The notes below the pieces were generated by a model. It was not told where the DNA came from. It ran no database searches and worked only from the letters and a program-made list of their open reading frames with translations. Source: Dendrolimus kikuchii (Eukaryota; Arthropoda; Insecta; Lepidoptera; Lasiocampidae). From it: 64,000 bases of DNA. Positions 21,761 to 34,489 of this stretch are shown here, piece after piece. The first letter of the stretch is position 1; the number at the start of each line of letters is the position of its first letter. The position numbers and the translations under genes were made by a program. The stretch is taken from the NCBI GenBank assembly GCA_019925095.2, contig CM034401.1, positions 7,847,838 to 7,911,837 of the forward strand. Direction: 5' to 3'.

Positions 21761-24700
21761 TATATATAATTTTGCCTCGTTCGGGTCCATCACAATTCGA
21801 ATACCAAATTACATTTATTTATATTTTTGGATTTTGACATTTGATTTATTTCATTTTCTTGACATTGATTTATTTCTGTATTTTAATATAATTAATTAAT
21901 TGATTTTGTTTATAATATTAGAATTGTTGTATTTTTTATGTTCGTTTTCAGATTGAAGATCGATGGTTGATTACTCAAATATTTATATGATCATGTATAG
22001 GTCTAAAACAGTGAGAACATTAATTTGTTACCACCTTTTGTACAATTATTACCTGTATTTTTAGAAATAATGGTTCATTTAATCATTTATGCATACATTT
22101 TTTGAAACTTTGAACCGTACACGATTTGACTGAAAGTATCAATAGGATAAGCTTCTTACATTTCGTCTGTTCCACTCCTAGTGCAACAGTAAATCTAAAA
22201 CAAAAGGTTCCGTACATTTGAAACTACTTGCTTTTACAACTGCATTCAATCATTTCGAGTCCAATTTCATCTTGAAGGCTGGAGTAAGTTATAGGATAGG
22301 AGCGATTTGTAACAAAAAGGATCCTTTGTCTATAAGTGAAACTTAAATGAAACTCCAAGCACACGTTTATAAAAATTTAAAAGCCAAAGCCAGTTTTACC
22401 ATTTAACATATTCGTAATTTTAATATTCTTTCATGTATAAATGGAGTTGTTGTAGGATGTCCTTAAGTACTAATTATCTAAATCCCATATTCTTTATATC
22501 AGACCACCATGATGTGGTGGAATTTAGGTAAGAATATAGCTAAAAAACATATTAATAAAAAAATCTGCATGCCACTCTTAAAATTTGTAAAAAAAACTAC
22601 TGCAGACACATTTGGAGAGAATTGTGATATAGACCAATTATATTCTTCTTAGTGATTTTCAAGAGTTATGTCAGACTTATTCGATATATCGTAAATTAAT
22701 AAAATTATGATCTGTAACAAATGTAATATATAGCAAAATCCTGTATCATACACATAAAGCTCATTACATCGGATCTTTCGGATTATACCTACACTGTGAT
22801 TTTACAAGGTATCTAGTACATACTATGATAATGGGTTAATTAAGTTTCACTTGTAGACAATTTTAAATCGTATCCCGTAGAAACTACCCCTTTTAGGTAC
22901 TAACATAAAAATTACCATATGTTAAACATCGTTATACAGTACATATGTATACCAAATTTTACGATAGCATATTAGAAAAAAATATACATTTTGATAAACT
23001 GATTTCACTACGAACAGCATTGAGGTAAATATTGTATAATTTGAAACAATTTCTTAATTATACGTACATCTTTATTTTGAAAATTTTGCCAGGATCAAAC
23101 CAATTCAGGATCTGCCTTGAAAATAATTAACAACTGGCTGTGCCGACCATTTCATTTGAGCGGGACTTGGATCGTATATTCATATCTTCCCAAATCCACA
23201 AGACATTAAAATTAAAGATACATAAAATTGATAAATTTATCACTGAAATATGTCTAGTCATATTAAGTACTATTTGACACAAACTTTCAGATAGGCTGAC
23301 AGAAGAAAATTCTCAAAACAGTAATTGATAATAAGTCATCGTATAAGTAGCAAATTTCTCTTAAAAGGCATTCATCCCAGATATATATGAATTTTATTTA
23401 TTAGTTCTTATAGTTAATCTTTATGCTTACGCTTGTTACTAGTACCCTACACTATATAAAGAGAAGCAACCGTTCGTTCGTGTTCCCAAAGGACCCCTAT
23501 CGCCGGCTACAGGCCGCGGCTTAATCTAACGAATGCTACCCTTACAAGTTACTACAAATGGAAACCAATCCTGGATTTAACTAACAGTCTTCATACGAGA
23601 TATTTCACTTCATATTTGTCGCAAAATCGGTTTTATTGGCACGATAAAACGTTCAGTTTATTCCAGCGTTTATTAGAATTGTTATTGGGTATTGTATACA
23701 CGAGATTTATGTATATCTTAAACATAGAAATTTGTTTCACGTTTATTAAAAAAAATTTAAATGTTTATGTTACAAATAATTTAACTACGCATTTTGTTTT
23801 TGTAATTGTTTATTTTGGTAAGCAATAAAGTGTTATATAATCTAATGTAATAATTTTCAAGAAGAGGGTAGTCTAGCGGTGGATTCATTCGAGTGGTGGT
23901 GCGTTCGCCAAAAACGGGAACAGAGCTTCAAAAGTCGAGCGAGAAGTGAAAGTAGGGCTATTTTGACTTCTCGCTCAACTTCTGAAGGAGTCCGACGTCT
24001 GCTAGGATTATTGTACGAATAGCCTATTTGTTATTTCTCCATCAAATGACAACGTTTGCATTGTAGATATTTTGTTTTTATCTTATATATGTTTAAATTA
24101 TTATAATAAAATTTAAAGTAAAGTCATTGAAATTGTAATAAGATAGTATAACGTATGACAAAAATTACTATTTTGTAAGATTTCCGTATTTACCAAAACC
24201 GCAGCGTCCAAAATACTATCCACGTAAATATCTTTAACAAGGCAACTCTTTGTAGTCCAACAAAGTAACAAATCTTGACCTTAGTACTTCACAATCGTTC
24301 TTTACGGTACTATACATTTCCTAAGGTATGACGTGTACATCCTTTGTCCGTAGACCCTCGTCATCAACTAAAGGCAGATAGCGTCAAGTCAAACATTGAA
24401 TAAGATGTTAAAGCAGTTCGCATTGCTAATTGTGTACATCGGAGACGACGAAAAGACCTGACATTTGCCTAAAGGCTTGCTTTGAACGGTCCGATTTGCT
24501 ATCAAAGTTTTAGAAAGCTGTTTTCAATTACAAGCAAGATTGATATTTATTATTATTCTAGATCTCATATAACACAAATGGGGAAATTATTTCGTTTCGG
24601 AGTTTTTGGCAGGCACTTTAATACTGATAGCCTGATGCTTGTAATAGAAACTTTTGAATGACGTCAAACGTAGGACTTCTTGTTGTCGCACAAAAGACAC

Positions 24701-25496
24701 ATTTCGCTAAACAGGTCAAATAATTATTGTTTATTTTTAGAGTTCTATAAATATTTTGATAAACAGAAGCTTAATGATATCACCATATCCATACGTTCTT
24801 TTATCCATTTAATATTATATTTTACAGTCATTTTTATCGGAAACTACTGGGTCTAATTGGATACAATTCATAATAATAATAAACAATTTTTAATCTAGCT
24901 ACAATTTGCTGTAGTAAATTAAGGGAAAATGAGGATTAGGGGTGGCTGACATATAATTTTTTTTTGCCATTTGTTACTGTATGGGGACCGTTAGTCAATT
25001 TAAAAAAAAATTGGACAATAAAACAGTATTGTACAGAATTTAGTATGATTGATTGATGATGATTCTTATGCATAAGTAGTTTCAATTAATACAACACCAA
25101 CATGATTTGCCACATATTGAATCATTAAAAATATACTAGCTACCGTAAGTAAAAACAAAAGAGAGAGAAAAAAAAGGTTGGTATAAAATAACTAAAAAGA
25201 AGAAGAAGGAAAAGATAAGAAGAAGAAAGGGAGACCTCAACAGAACGTAGAGCCGGAGCCAAGATCACACCGATTGCCTGTGACCAGCCGCAAGGAGGAC
25301 GCTAGTGGTCAGAAATACTTGATATAATGGTTTACTTGTTTTCAAACATTCAAGAATCATTTGTTTATAAGTGCTGGGCCTAGATGTTGCTATATCTATT
25401 AAGTAGAAATCGTGTTTATATGAATGCGCTAGCTGGTAAAGCGGAGATGTAGAATGTTGAAACATAACGACGATGTTCTTTAACAACTTTCTTGTT
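21761..25496. other. Long AT-rich stretch, no gene recognised
   Basis: 3.7 kb of AT-rich DNA. Minor features: CCACCATGATGTGGTGG palindrome near 22506, a GC-richer patch at 23478-23530, imperfect inverted words around 23930-23985 (AGTCGAGCGAGAAGTGAAAG versus TGACTTCTCGCTCAACTTCT), and an AGAAGAAG-rich tract at 25195-25230. None supports a gene. Confidence 0.4.
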
Positions 25497-25800
25497 TTTA
25501 TTGCGAAGCTGGTAAACAGGCAGAGAGCCTAACTAATTGAAAGTGGTTATCGTCGCCTACGGACGTTTGCAACACCAGGGGTGAAGCTAACGCGTTGCCA
25601 ACCTTTAATATGGGATGAAACAGGAAGGGATAGGGTAGGAGAGGATGGGGCGGAAGAGGTCAGGCTGGAGGAATGGGATAAGTGAATGAATTAGATTTGA
25701 GATAAGGGGAAGTAGACCATCGGAACTTTATAATAATCTTTCTTATGGCAAATTAAAAGCTTATAGAGGTCTACGCCATCGTTTCATAGTGGAAACACCA
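25497..25800 (-). repeat. Family B LINE-related 3' end with purine-rich flank
   Basis: On the minus strand: GTTGGCAACGCGTTAGC, TGGTGTTGCAAACGTCC, GGCGACGATAACCAC and a tail of AAAAACAAG. The adjacent 25600-25720 is rich in AGGA/GGGA, as at 34610-34710, so the purine-rich part (pyrimidine-rich on the minus strand) belongs to the repeat. Confidence 0.55.
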
Positions 25801-26113
25801 CCAGTGCGAACGAAGCGTTTTGCTTTACGTTCATTCTGGGCACGGCAGAGCTGTTGAATGCGCCACCAGTCTATGTTACCCGGAAAGTACAATCCGGAAG
25901 TCTTCAAGTCTCGTGTGAATAGATATTTTCTAGGTAAGCGTGCTCCATCTTTGACAACATCATGGTCTTATATTAGGCGTGATAGGGGTCAAACGCGAAC
26001 CTATTTATAAAAAAAAAACTTCGTTTAAAAATACCGACTTGAAAAACTAAAAAGTATAAAATAATTATTTCTAAAGCTATTTTTAATTATAATATCTTAT
26101 TTTTTATATATTA

Positions 26114-26322
26114 CTAGCTGTCCCGGCAGACGTAGTTCTGCCCTGAAGAAATAAAATTTAGAACCCGATTCCAGCGCCACATACCGGGTCCAAATGTAAG
26201 CTATCCTATCTTTCAAGTCGAATCAAGTTGCAAATGGTGTGCAAATTTGATTAAAATCGGTCAAGTAGTTTAGGAGTCCATGGCGGACAAACAGCGTGAC
26301 ACGTAATTTATATATATTAAGA
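26114..26322 (-). mobile_element. Short Helitron, downstream member of a head-to-tail pair (209 bp)
   Basis: On the minus strand it begins TCTTAATATATATAAATTAC at 26322 and ends CTAG at 26114; the next base is T. The GGCAGAACTACGTCTGCCGG before the end forms the 3' hairpin. The 5' end directly follows the CTAG of the neighbouring copy. Identity to that copy is about 94 percent by eye (roughly 12 differences in 209). Confidence 0.85.
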
Positions 26323-26531
26323 CTAGCTGTCCCGGCAGACGTTGTTCTGCCCTGAAGAAATAAAATTTAGAACCCGATTCCAGCGCCACCTACCGGGTCC
26401 AAATGTAAGCTATCCTATCTTTCAAGTCGGATCAAACTGCACACGGTGTGCAAATTTGATTAAAATCGGTCAAGTAGTTTAGGAGTCCATCGCGGGCAAG
26501 CAACGTGACATGTAATTTATATATATTAAGA
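26323..26531 (-). mobile_element. Short Helitron, upstream member of a head-to-tail pair (209 bp)
   Basis: On the minus strand it begins TCTTAATATATATAAATTAC at 26531, preceded by A, and ends CTAG at 26323, which touches the TC start of the next copy. It has the same hairpin (GGCAGAACAACGTCTGCCGG). No coding capacity. Confidence 0.85.
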
Positions 26532-26710
26532 TATCTTAAACATTGAAGTCGGTGCGAAGTAAAACATAAAAATTACTAAGCACCGACTTTAAGATGTTTT
26601 AGATATAATATATAAAAAATAAGATATTATAATTAAAAATAGCTTTAGAAATAAGTTATTTTATACTTTTTTATTTTTGAAGTCGGTTTTTTTAAACGAA
26701 GATTTTTTCT

Positions 26711-27035
26711 TATTTGTTAATTTTTAGTGTCTATATATGGGTAGGCCTAAGAAAGGTGCCGCGCGCCTTGAAAACTATAGGTCCTAAGGACGGAACGGAA
26801 CGGAAAAAAATTTCATAAAAAAATGTTCATAAAATTAAAACTACTGGGCCAAACTATGTTACATTTTTAGGAGACTAAATGGAAACTATTCCGCATCAAA
26901 CTAAAGAAGAATCACGTAAATCGGATTATAAATCTCAGAGTAATCGGTGAACATACTTAAAAAAATAAGATTCCGACGAATTGAGAACCTCCTCCTTTTT
27001 TTTGAAGTCGGTTAATAAAAAAAGGTCGTTTTTAA
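26711..27035. repeat. Continuation of lepidopteran GAAGTCGGTT repeat
   Basis: Ends with GACGAATTGAGAACCTCCTC and TTTTTTGAAGTCGGTTAA (about 26980-27018). This is a repeat end very common in Lepidoptera and probably belongs to the same family as the fold-back arms. Confidence 0.5.
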
Positions 27036-27932
27036 TTACACATCGTATAAACAACAGTTTTTTTTTAATCACGGTCAGTGTTTTCAATTTTATTTACCGG
27101 TATTTTAAATACTACATATTTTAGTCTTAGATTGTAAATAATGCATACATTTCCTCTTTTTAACAGACATTCAAAAGTAGTCTCGTAAAATAGCCTTTTG
27201 GGATCATTCTCTGTATAAAAGTTTCTAAAAGTTGGCTCCGTATTTTGAACTCAGTCGCTCGGAATTTATACCAACTGCCGACTGCTTCCTATGCCTATGA
27301 AAGTAACTTGCCGTGAAACATTATATTTCAATTCAGGCTGAATGTCTCATAGTAACAGCATAATGTAATAGTTTTAAAAACGGGTGAGACTACGTGGTTA
27401 TGTGGGGAACAATTATCTAATCTCTCTGTCTCGGTAGAAGGAGCTGAATGCTGCCATGCTGTGATCAAAAACCATTTCAAAGAAAATTGGTTTAAATAGC
27501 ACATACAGATTGAGGAGTTTTTGAGATTTAAGTATACAGTTACAGAATTTTAGGATTTCATAGTTGATAGGTTGTGACAGTGTTCATATCCGTGACATAG
27601 CAGACAATTTGCAAGAGAGTAGCCTTTGCTGACACGAGCACGTTTTACAAAAATTGGCTAGTTATTACGAGAGCAAAATAGTATAGTCATGCCGCCTCTG
27701 CTAGGTTAAATGACGACGTACGAAATGCTGGGTTGTCGCGCGTGGCTTGAGGAATAATATCCATATCAATAAATTCACATTAAGTAATGTTGAAGATAGA
27801 TCAAGGCTGAGAAGAAAATGTAGACGAATGGATTCTGCGGAAGCGGATGATCTAAACGCAACTGAGATGATAATGATGATACAAGCCTAGTGTAATATAC
27901 GTTTTTAAGTGTGTTGAATGAACTTGAATAAC
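27036..27932. other. AT-rich DNA, nothing recognised
   Basis: No gene or repeat signature found. Confidence 0.45.
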
Positions 27933-27946
27933 CAGAACTCAAGTAC

Positions 27947-28039
27947 ATACATACATACATACATACATACATAACTTCACGCCAGTTCCCTTGCGGGGTA
28001 GGCACGAACAACAGAGTGCCATTTAGGCTTATTCTTACA
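27947..28039 (-). mobile_element. Family E RTE-like fragment, 93 bp, with 14-bp TSD
   Basis: Flanked by CAGAACTCAAGTAC at 27933-27946 and 28040-28053. On the minus strand it holds only the last codons of the protein (...CHSVVRAYPARELA-like), the stop and a (GTAT)n tail. Confidence 0.85.
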
Positions 28040-28053
28040 CAGAACTCAAGTAC

Positions 28054-29149
28054 TTAATTATAAATAACACACATTTCGAAAACTGCTTAAAGGATTCTGA
28101 ATTTTCAATATTTTTAACCTCATAGTTTAAAAGTTAGCAGGGTAGTTTATTGAATCAAGCTCTTTCCGGAGTCTGGTTTCATAATTATAGTTTGAAACTG
28201 TCCCTGTGTTTGTTTATATCGTTTTGATTGTACCGTTATTGACTAGTCTTCATGTATTATATAATCACTACGCTTATTATAAATATTAAAAGCAAATAAA
28301 AAGGTTTTACATGTCTAAACAACCTTCTTAAACGAGATAGAAAATCAAACAACTTTAATCTAAGTAATTCTAAACTTTATTGTCAAGCAGTTAAACATAA
28401 TTTTCCGTAGAACAGTTTATTCTGTGGCTTAGTTTGAAAAGGTATCATGTGCTCGTGGAACGTTAAATGAATCAATTTGAAATCTGGAGAACTTTTTCAT
28501 TCCGCCACTGTACATTGAAAAATATATTTTCGTGCCTTTATGCCATTTCAATGTATAATATTTTCACTACCCGATTATGCAACGATATATTCTTTAGGTA
28601 CAAGGTACCATCCTATTAGATTTTGTCTTTACAGATTTACAAGTATCTGATAAGGTTGATGAATGGAGTAAAAGACAGCTGACCAGACATAACGATTTTA
28701 TAGTGGTTCCCTTTTTGCCAATATGATTAAGGAACTTCAAAAAGATGCATAAATAGTTTAATGACATAGCACATTATCATTTTACACAACCATTACGACA
28801 TCCTAATGATATCTAGCTTTGGTGGTTCTGTTTTATCTATATGGTATAGACTTGCTAATGTTATTATACCCTCGGGCTATACAGACGGCAGACATGGTCA
28901 AAAGTTGCATCCAACGGGCCACATAACTCTGTAGCTTGTTGTATGCTATCGAAAATAATTTAATACTGTTGGATTCGGACCGTTGTACGTTCCAAAAACC
29001 ACAACCCTTACTATGAGTTTCCTTTGAGCATATTTCATGATTTGGCTTTTTGGTTAAGCCTGAGTATAATTGAACATATCTCCTTGTTATTAAAATAATA
29101 TTTAAGACTACTTAACAAAGACTAATAAAGAAATTGCTTAACGTATATT
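28054..29149. other. AT-rich DNA, nothing recognised
   Basis: No gene or repeat signature found. Confidence 0.45.
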
Positions 29150-29457
29150 TATTTTTTATTGCAAGAGTTCAGCAGACAGGCAGACGGCCCACTTGATGGA
29201 AAGCGATTACCATCGCCTATGGATATTTGCGACATCAAAGGTGCTACAAATGCGCTCTTGCTCTCTCAAGGGAGCCTGGAACCTGGTCACTAATGCCGGA
29301 ACACAACTTAAGGTTGTTATGGCGACATACTAGATAAAGTGCAGCAGCCATCCAGTCGGGGAAATACCCTACCACCTGGCTGTGGGTTGTTTTGTCGCCT
29401 CTTACGACAGGCCGCCCGACCGCAGGAAACTGTACTCTTTCGCCGTTTCTGCACGAA
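29150..29457 (-). repeat. Rep-A full copy, minus strand
   Basis: On the minus strand from CGTGCAGAAACGGCGAAAGA to GAACTCTTGCAATAAAAAAT. Blocks as in the 19829 copy. Confidence 0.8.
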
Positions 29458-30189
29458 TAAAAATATATGAAGACGAATAATTTATAAAGATCTACCTTAA
29501 TTTTTCAAAATTGTGCAGTAATTTAAGTGCAAATATGGGCAAGTTATTGATAGTTGATTTATTACATATACATTTTAAACTTTAATAACTTTAACCCTGT
29601 TTTATGAAAATAAATTAAGTTAGTTAATTTGAAATATCGTCATGGCATATGAGAGGAAAATACTATGTATGATAGAGAACATTACTATAATTTGTTGCTT
29701 TAGTTTTACTATGTTTGTAAGGTGTCACTAGTACCTATAGATTCTCGTGTTATTAAATCAGTGTAAACCTATTTATTTACAGTTGATATGTTGATATAAA
29801 AATCATAAGGAAATGGAAACAAATATTAAGCAGAATGTAAAATAAAAAGCTATAGTGAACATCTATGCAAATGCAATGTTGTTAATAAAAAATGCAATTT
29901 TCAGATATTCTTCATTGGTACATATCCCCTGCTTAATAAAGTACTCAATTTATAGCTATATGTTCAAGAGCACTTTAGTGCTAACCAAAAAAACAGGTAC
30001 AATAATTACATTGTACATTTAAGTATAAGAACCTATTTACTTGTGCATATAAACTTTAATGTACACAACTCCGCCTCTTGTTTTCCCACTCTCCCTAGAC
30101 CCATAGGTTTTCTGGAAGAAAACTCTTTTTAGGGTTAAACTCGCTTTTGTACATCAACACTATTTTACAGTTTTATTTCTAACTATTTT
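29458..30189. other. AT-rich DNA, nothing recognised
   Basis: No gene or repeat signature found. Confidence 0.45.
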
Positions 30190-30278
30190 GTGTACAATAA
30201 AGAATACATTACTTAAAATACTTTTAGGAAAACGATGGATTCCTTATCGCTTAAAGCGATCTTTTCCAGGTAAACCAA
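30185..30278 (-). mobile_element. 5'-truncated LINE 3' tail
   Basis: On the minus strand: TTTACCTGGAAAAGATCGCT, then TTAAGCGATAAGGAATCC and TTCTTTATTGTACAC. Same hairpin-type tail as at 541 and 37785. Confidence 0.65.
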
Positions 30279-30983
30279 TAATTTGCAGAATATTTTTAGT
30301 ATCTAAGTACCATCATTATTATAGAGTAATTTTTAATTTATTGTGTGAATTTTGTAATGGGTAAATCAAATATTTCATACAAATCTTGTTGAATAAACTT
30401 ATATAAATTTAAAACCCTCAAATTTGTCGTTGTTTCAAAAACATTTCAACGTTTTGATGTCGAGCCTCTTTAAGCAGGACATTAGTAGCAATAGGCATTG
30501 CCAGACACAAGTTAGTGAAACAGCCAAGTGCCAAACTTAGGGTACAAGTTGTAAGACGCGCCCGTTTTGTGCCAACTGGCCGCCAACTGAGCGTGTGATG
30601 CTAATTGCACCATTGTTTTTGTGTTAAAACAAGAGATTTGTACTAAACGTCATTTGTAGTCAAATATTTTGTGATTAGGAATTTTCACGTAGCTTTGCTC
30701 TCCTATTCTACAATTTCATATTCTGTAGAAACTGTGCTACTTAAAAAAAACGTTTTTGTTGTGGTATGAATAAGGTATTTAGAAAGAAATACCTTATTAA
30801 TATTACCATCTAATCTAAAAAGATTAATAAGTAATTTAAATATAACATAAATTAACTAAAAGTATTCTTAATAAGAAAGTGTCCATTAACACTTTTCTTA
30901 TTGTCTCTATTAAGGTGAAGAAGACACTTTGTGCGTGTGTTCTTTATTAATAGCTAGCACATTACACTACACTTTTGTTTTGT
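30279..30983. other. AT-rich DNA with two small hairpins
   Basis: Perfect 12-bp arms at 30769-30780 and 30787-30798 (AATAAGGTATTT), and 13-14-bp arms at 30870-30882 and 30889-30902 (AATAAGAAAGTGT). Nothing else seen. Confidence 0.6.
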
Positions 30984-31413
30984 TTATAGCACTAGTTCAA
31001 ATGGTTTTGTCCTTTTGAGCCTTCTCGTTATGTCCGTATTGTCGAGGAGCTGGATCGCCTCGACATTTACGTGATGATGAAGCCGATGCTCGCGGGCTTC
31101 CGCGTACTTCTTAATAATGCTGTTGACAAACTCCACTTTCAGGTCCCGATGGAGGTCGCTCGATCTAACTTACCATGGCGCGTTTACAATTCCTTTTAGT
31201 ACTTTATTTTGGAAGCGTTGTATGATTTCTACATTACTTGGTTTGGTACAGTCCCACAACTGTACACCGTAGGTCCAGACTGGCATCAGGACTTGTTTGT
31301 AAACAAGTAGTTTGTTAGGTACGGACAACTTTGAATGTTTTCCAAGTAGCCAGTACATATTTCTGTAGCGAGCCTCCAGTTCCTCGAGTTTCTTTTTGAC
31401 GTGAGCAAAAATC
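30984..31413 (-). pseudogene. C-terminal part of a Jockey-like LINE ORF2, one stop
   Basis: On the minus strand about 140 codons read continuously except for one TAA at 31170-31172. Recognisable segments are KKLEELEARYRNMYWLLG, LLVYKQVLMPVWTYGVQLW and RFQNKVLKGIVNAPW before the stop, and DLHRDLKVEFVNSIIKKYA after it. They correspond to the region after the reverse transcriptase of Jockey-type non-LTR elements. The end at a TAA (30984) after FELVL is the normal C-terminus. Nothing upstream of this region is kept, so it is a truncated dead copy. Confidence 0.8.
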
Positions 31414-31559
31414 GATAATAAGGCATATAATGGAAACTGCTCTATATCTTAAACTCAGTTTTCGTTGAAAGTATTTTTAAAGCTTGTTCAATAGTTGAGA
31501 GACACACAACGACATTGTTATGGATCTCTGGATGGCTATCTGATCTAATGTAGCCATAA

Positions 31560-31703
31560 TAATCTTGAGTTGTGTTCCGACATTAGTGGCCAGATCCCAG
31601 CAGCATATTAGTAATACCTATTGTTGCAAATGTTCATAGGAGACGGTAACCAATTTCCATTACAGTTGGGCCGTCAGCCCGTCTGCTGTACTCCAGCAAT
31701 TCG
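31560..31703 (+). repeat. Rep-A partial copy (3' half)
   Basis: AATCTTGAGTTGTGTTCCGA, CATTAGTGGCCAGATCCCAG, GTTGCAAATGTTCATAGGAG and CTGCTGTACTCCAGCAAT match the 3' half of Rep-A, with an internal deletion. Confidence 0.65.
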
Positions 31704-34489
31704 TAAGCTTCGCAATGTGTTAGTGCAGTTTAATTAGAAAAATCGGCAAGAAACTCCCTCGCATCAATAGATCGTTCTCTCTCCAGAGTTATTAAATTTA
31801 ATAAAAATATCACTATTCTGAATAGATTGTCAACTCTCAGTTACATACATACAGTTCGGCTACCCCAAACCTTTCACCTATATAGACCCAGTAGCTTTTG
31901 AGAAAAATGTAGTAACATTTTCATAGGCAGAAGATCAATGCTAAAATATAAGTGTTTCGTTTTTGCCAAAAGGTCTACGGACGCTAAATAGTAGATTGTT
32001 ACACGAGAGGTGAAAATGACGTATTTAGGCATGAGATGGTTTGGCGTACGAGGATAGCAAGGCCGCTAATAGTTTGAGTGCCTAAATAAGCCTGTCACCC
32101 GAGGTTAACACTCTGTTTTTCATTTCAATTATGAGGAAAGTAAATAAAAACTGATTAGTTAAACAAACAACTACTTCTCTAATGAAATCAGGCGTTAAAT
32201 CCATATCTAGATCCTATGTACTCATTTAATACGTCACATATGAGACGTTAAGTAAATTTCTTTTTCTGTGGCATGCGACCAGTCAGTATATTTTTTGTCA
32301 CTGATCATAGTAAATATTTAGCTAAAATTTATGTAAATTAAATAATAATTTGGTGAAAAGCAATTTATAAGTATAGAATGATGTCACAAAATTGTTGATT
32401 TTTTTTAAATTATAATTTATGCCGGTATTTAGTAGTGGCTGTAAAAAAAGTTGCAATATGAACTGTAAATGTATTACCTATGGCTCGCATAGTTTTTAAA
32501 TGTTTTGGGGAGTTTTTGGCGGGAACTGAAAGGAGATATTGTGTTGTGCAGTTTTATTTTCTAAAAATGTGTAAAATTACTCTAAAATGAACAATAGTTG
32601 TAGGATATTGATAGTTTTTGAGTAGTAATTATGTGTTTTGTGAGAAATGTGAACTGTATAGTCAAATGTGGCCTTTTGAGTTGTCACAAGAACTCCGATG
32701 AATGGCATTAGCTGATTACCTACAGTTCAGCTGTGCTACACATAGGCTTAAGAAAATGAAGAAACTATATTGTGAACTAAGATCTGGCTTAAAGGTAGCT
32801 GCCAAGCCATAAACCTAAATAAATAAAATAAATTAAATGTTTTGACATCAGGAAAAATAGTTTCACATGGTCAAAGAGTACGGTTCTCATCACTGTGATC
32901 AGGCAACTCCAAGTGTACTTTCAGATTATGAGAAATGAACATATTATTTCTCAAATTCATCTTTTCACAGTCCTGCTGAAACTAAAATGGGTTAAAGCAT
33001 TAAACATTGTCATTTTACATTACTCGCTATTCATCAGCGAAACCCAAAATATAGCAGCAACATCTAAACGAGCTCGTTACCATTTGCCAAACATTAATAA
33101 TTCAGTTCTGGCTAGAACAACGACAAATGCCTCTGCATATTCATAGTGCAGGTACATTTTTTGCCTTTTCTTTCTTTGTAGTCGGCTAATTACAAAAGTC
33201 TTGAACGTTTCGGCTTTTTTATGTCCCTCGTCGAGTCCCTTTCGTCCCTTCTTTTGATTGGGAATCGGACAGGGGAATATGAATCCCCGGTTCAATTAAA
33301 TAAGATTTTATACTACGAATGAGCTTAACAATCTTTTCCTATGTTATTTAGACTTAATTGGATTGAACCGGTGTCCGGATCTCAAACGGTTTAGGTTTTA
33401 GGTTCTGTACACATTTTGGTATGAACGGATCTCTTATGAAATCGTCATATCCGCCCGTCTGCTTGTCTGCTTGTTTGTCCATCTGCACGTCTGTCTTTAT
33501 ATTGCGCTCATTTTTCTTAGAATTTATTGGATTTTTTAATCGCCAGAATAATGTTATTCTATACAATAAAACATAAAATGAGAATATTGAAAATGACAGT
33601 TGCATGAATAAAACAGTTGAATTGTTTCACTTTTGAATTTTATCACGTTATAATTTATTCAACTGATAACTTTTATCTGATGATTGAAATTGGCCCTTAA
33701 ATGGAAAATGGCCCTTAACTGGCCTTAAAACTTGAGAGGAAGGTATAATATAAGACAAAAAGTAAAGATTAGGGGGTATTATGACATGTAAATGATATTC
33801 ATTTTTTTCAATGTATTCAGCCGTGTGGTGTATCGTTAACCAGATCTAGAAAAACGTGACGATTTTCTTGAATGAACTTTTTATTTAAATCAATAGGTTA
33901 GATTTTTAATTAATTTTGAAATAATTTTTATGGCTGCTAATATATGCAATATTAGCAGTCACAAAAATTGTGTCCAGGGGGACTTGAATTCTAACTTTTG
34001 AACTATGAAACGGAAAATTCTAAAAATTCCTTTAAGTAATATCGGTTGGGTAGTTTTTGAGAAATATGTAAGTCATTTTGGATTATATGTTGTTTATGGT
34101 TCTACCGCCGAAATGGTGAAGACAATAGACATTTATTAGGTCAACAGAATTCTTCATAGTTCTTGAAAGATTCCACACTTGACCGATTTTTAAATGTTCA
34201 TAATAATGATCAGTGAATACCGACAAGGCAATGTTTCAAACAGTTGGCAACGTTAAAGGAACTTATGAGAGGGTCTATTGTCCACATTATTAAACGAGGC
34301 TCACTACAGACGTACGCTGTACGATGCCGGGGGCTATACGAGTCTTGCGCCAGCAACAAAGTTCTAGCGTATAGCGAGCCAAAAGTTCGTGTAAGTGACC
34401 AAAAGCATTTTGCTCGACTTAAATGTTTGATAATCCTACAGTTTTATTTTAAAAATGTAGGTTAAAATAATTGTAAATATTTGTTAAAA
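31704..34489. other. AT-rich DNA with one old repeat (32480-32720) and a weak exon-like patch
   Basis: 32586-32710 matches 39850-39975 (see findings). 34244-34390 is a GC-richer open stretch with acceptor-like TTTCAAACAG before it and a GTAAGT donor after it; it is a weak exon candidate. The rest is plain AT-rich DNA, with CCGTCTGCTTGTCTGC words near 33450. Confidence 0.35.

Larger units (their letters stand above)
26012..26710. mobile_element. Fold-back (long inverted-repeat) element hosting a Helitron pair
   Basis: The left arm 26012-26113 and the right arm 26605-26710 are reverse complements over about 100 bp with few mismatches. The outer part is CTTCGTTTAAAAA then ACCGACTT; the inner part is AGCTATTTTTAATTATAATA. 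Between the arms are two tandem Helitrons (26114-26531) and a small inner palindrome with GAAGTCGGTGC (26550-26561) and GCACCGACTTTAAG (26579-26592). Such AACCGACTTC repeats are frequent in Lepidoptera. The superfamily is unknown to me. Without the Helitrons the element is about 280 bp. Confidence 0.75.

Noticed and set aside
23875..24010. Inverted words around GCGAGAAGTGAAAG / CTTCTCGCTCAACTTC
   Set aside because: The pairing is imperfect and short, with no element borders or second copy in the window.
27940..27975. CRISPR-like short repeats (CATA)n
   Set aside because: It is the simple-sequence tail of a retrotransposon in a eukaryotic genome.
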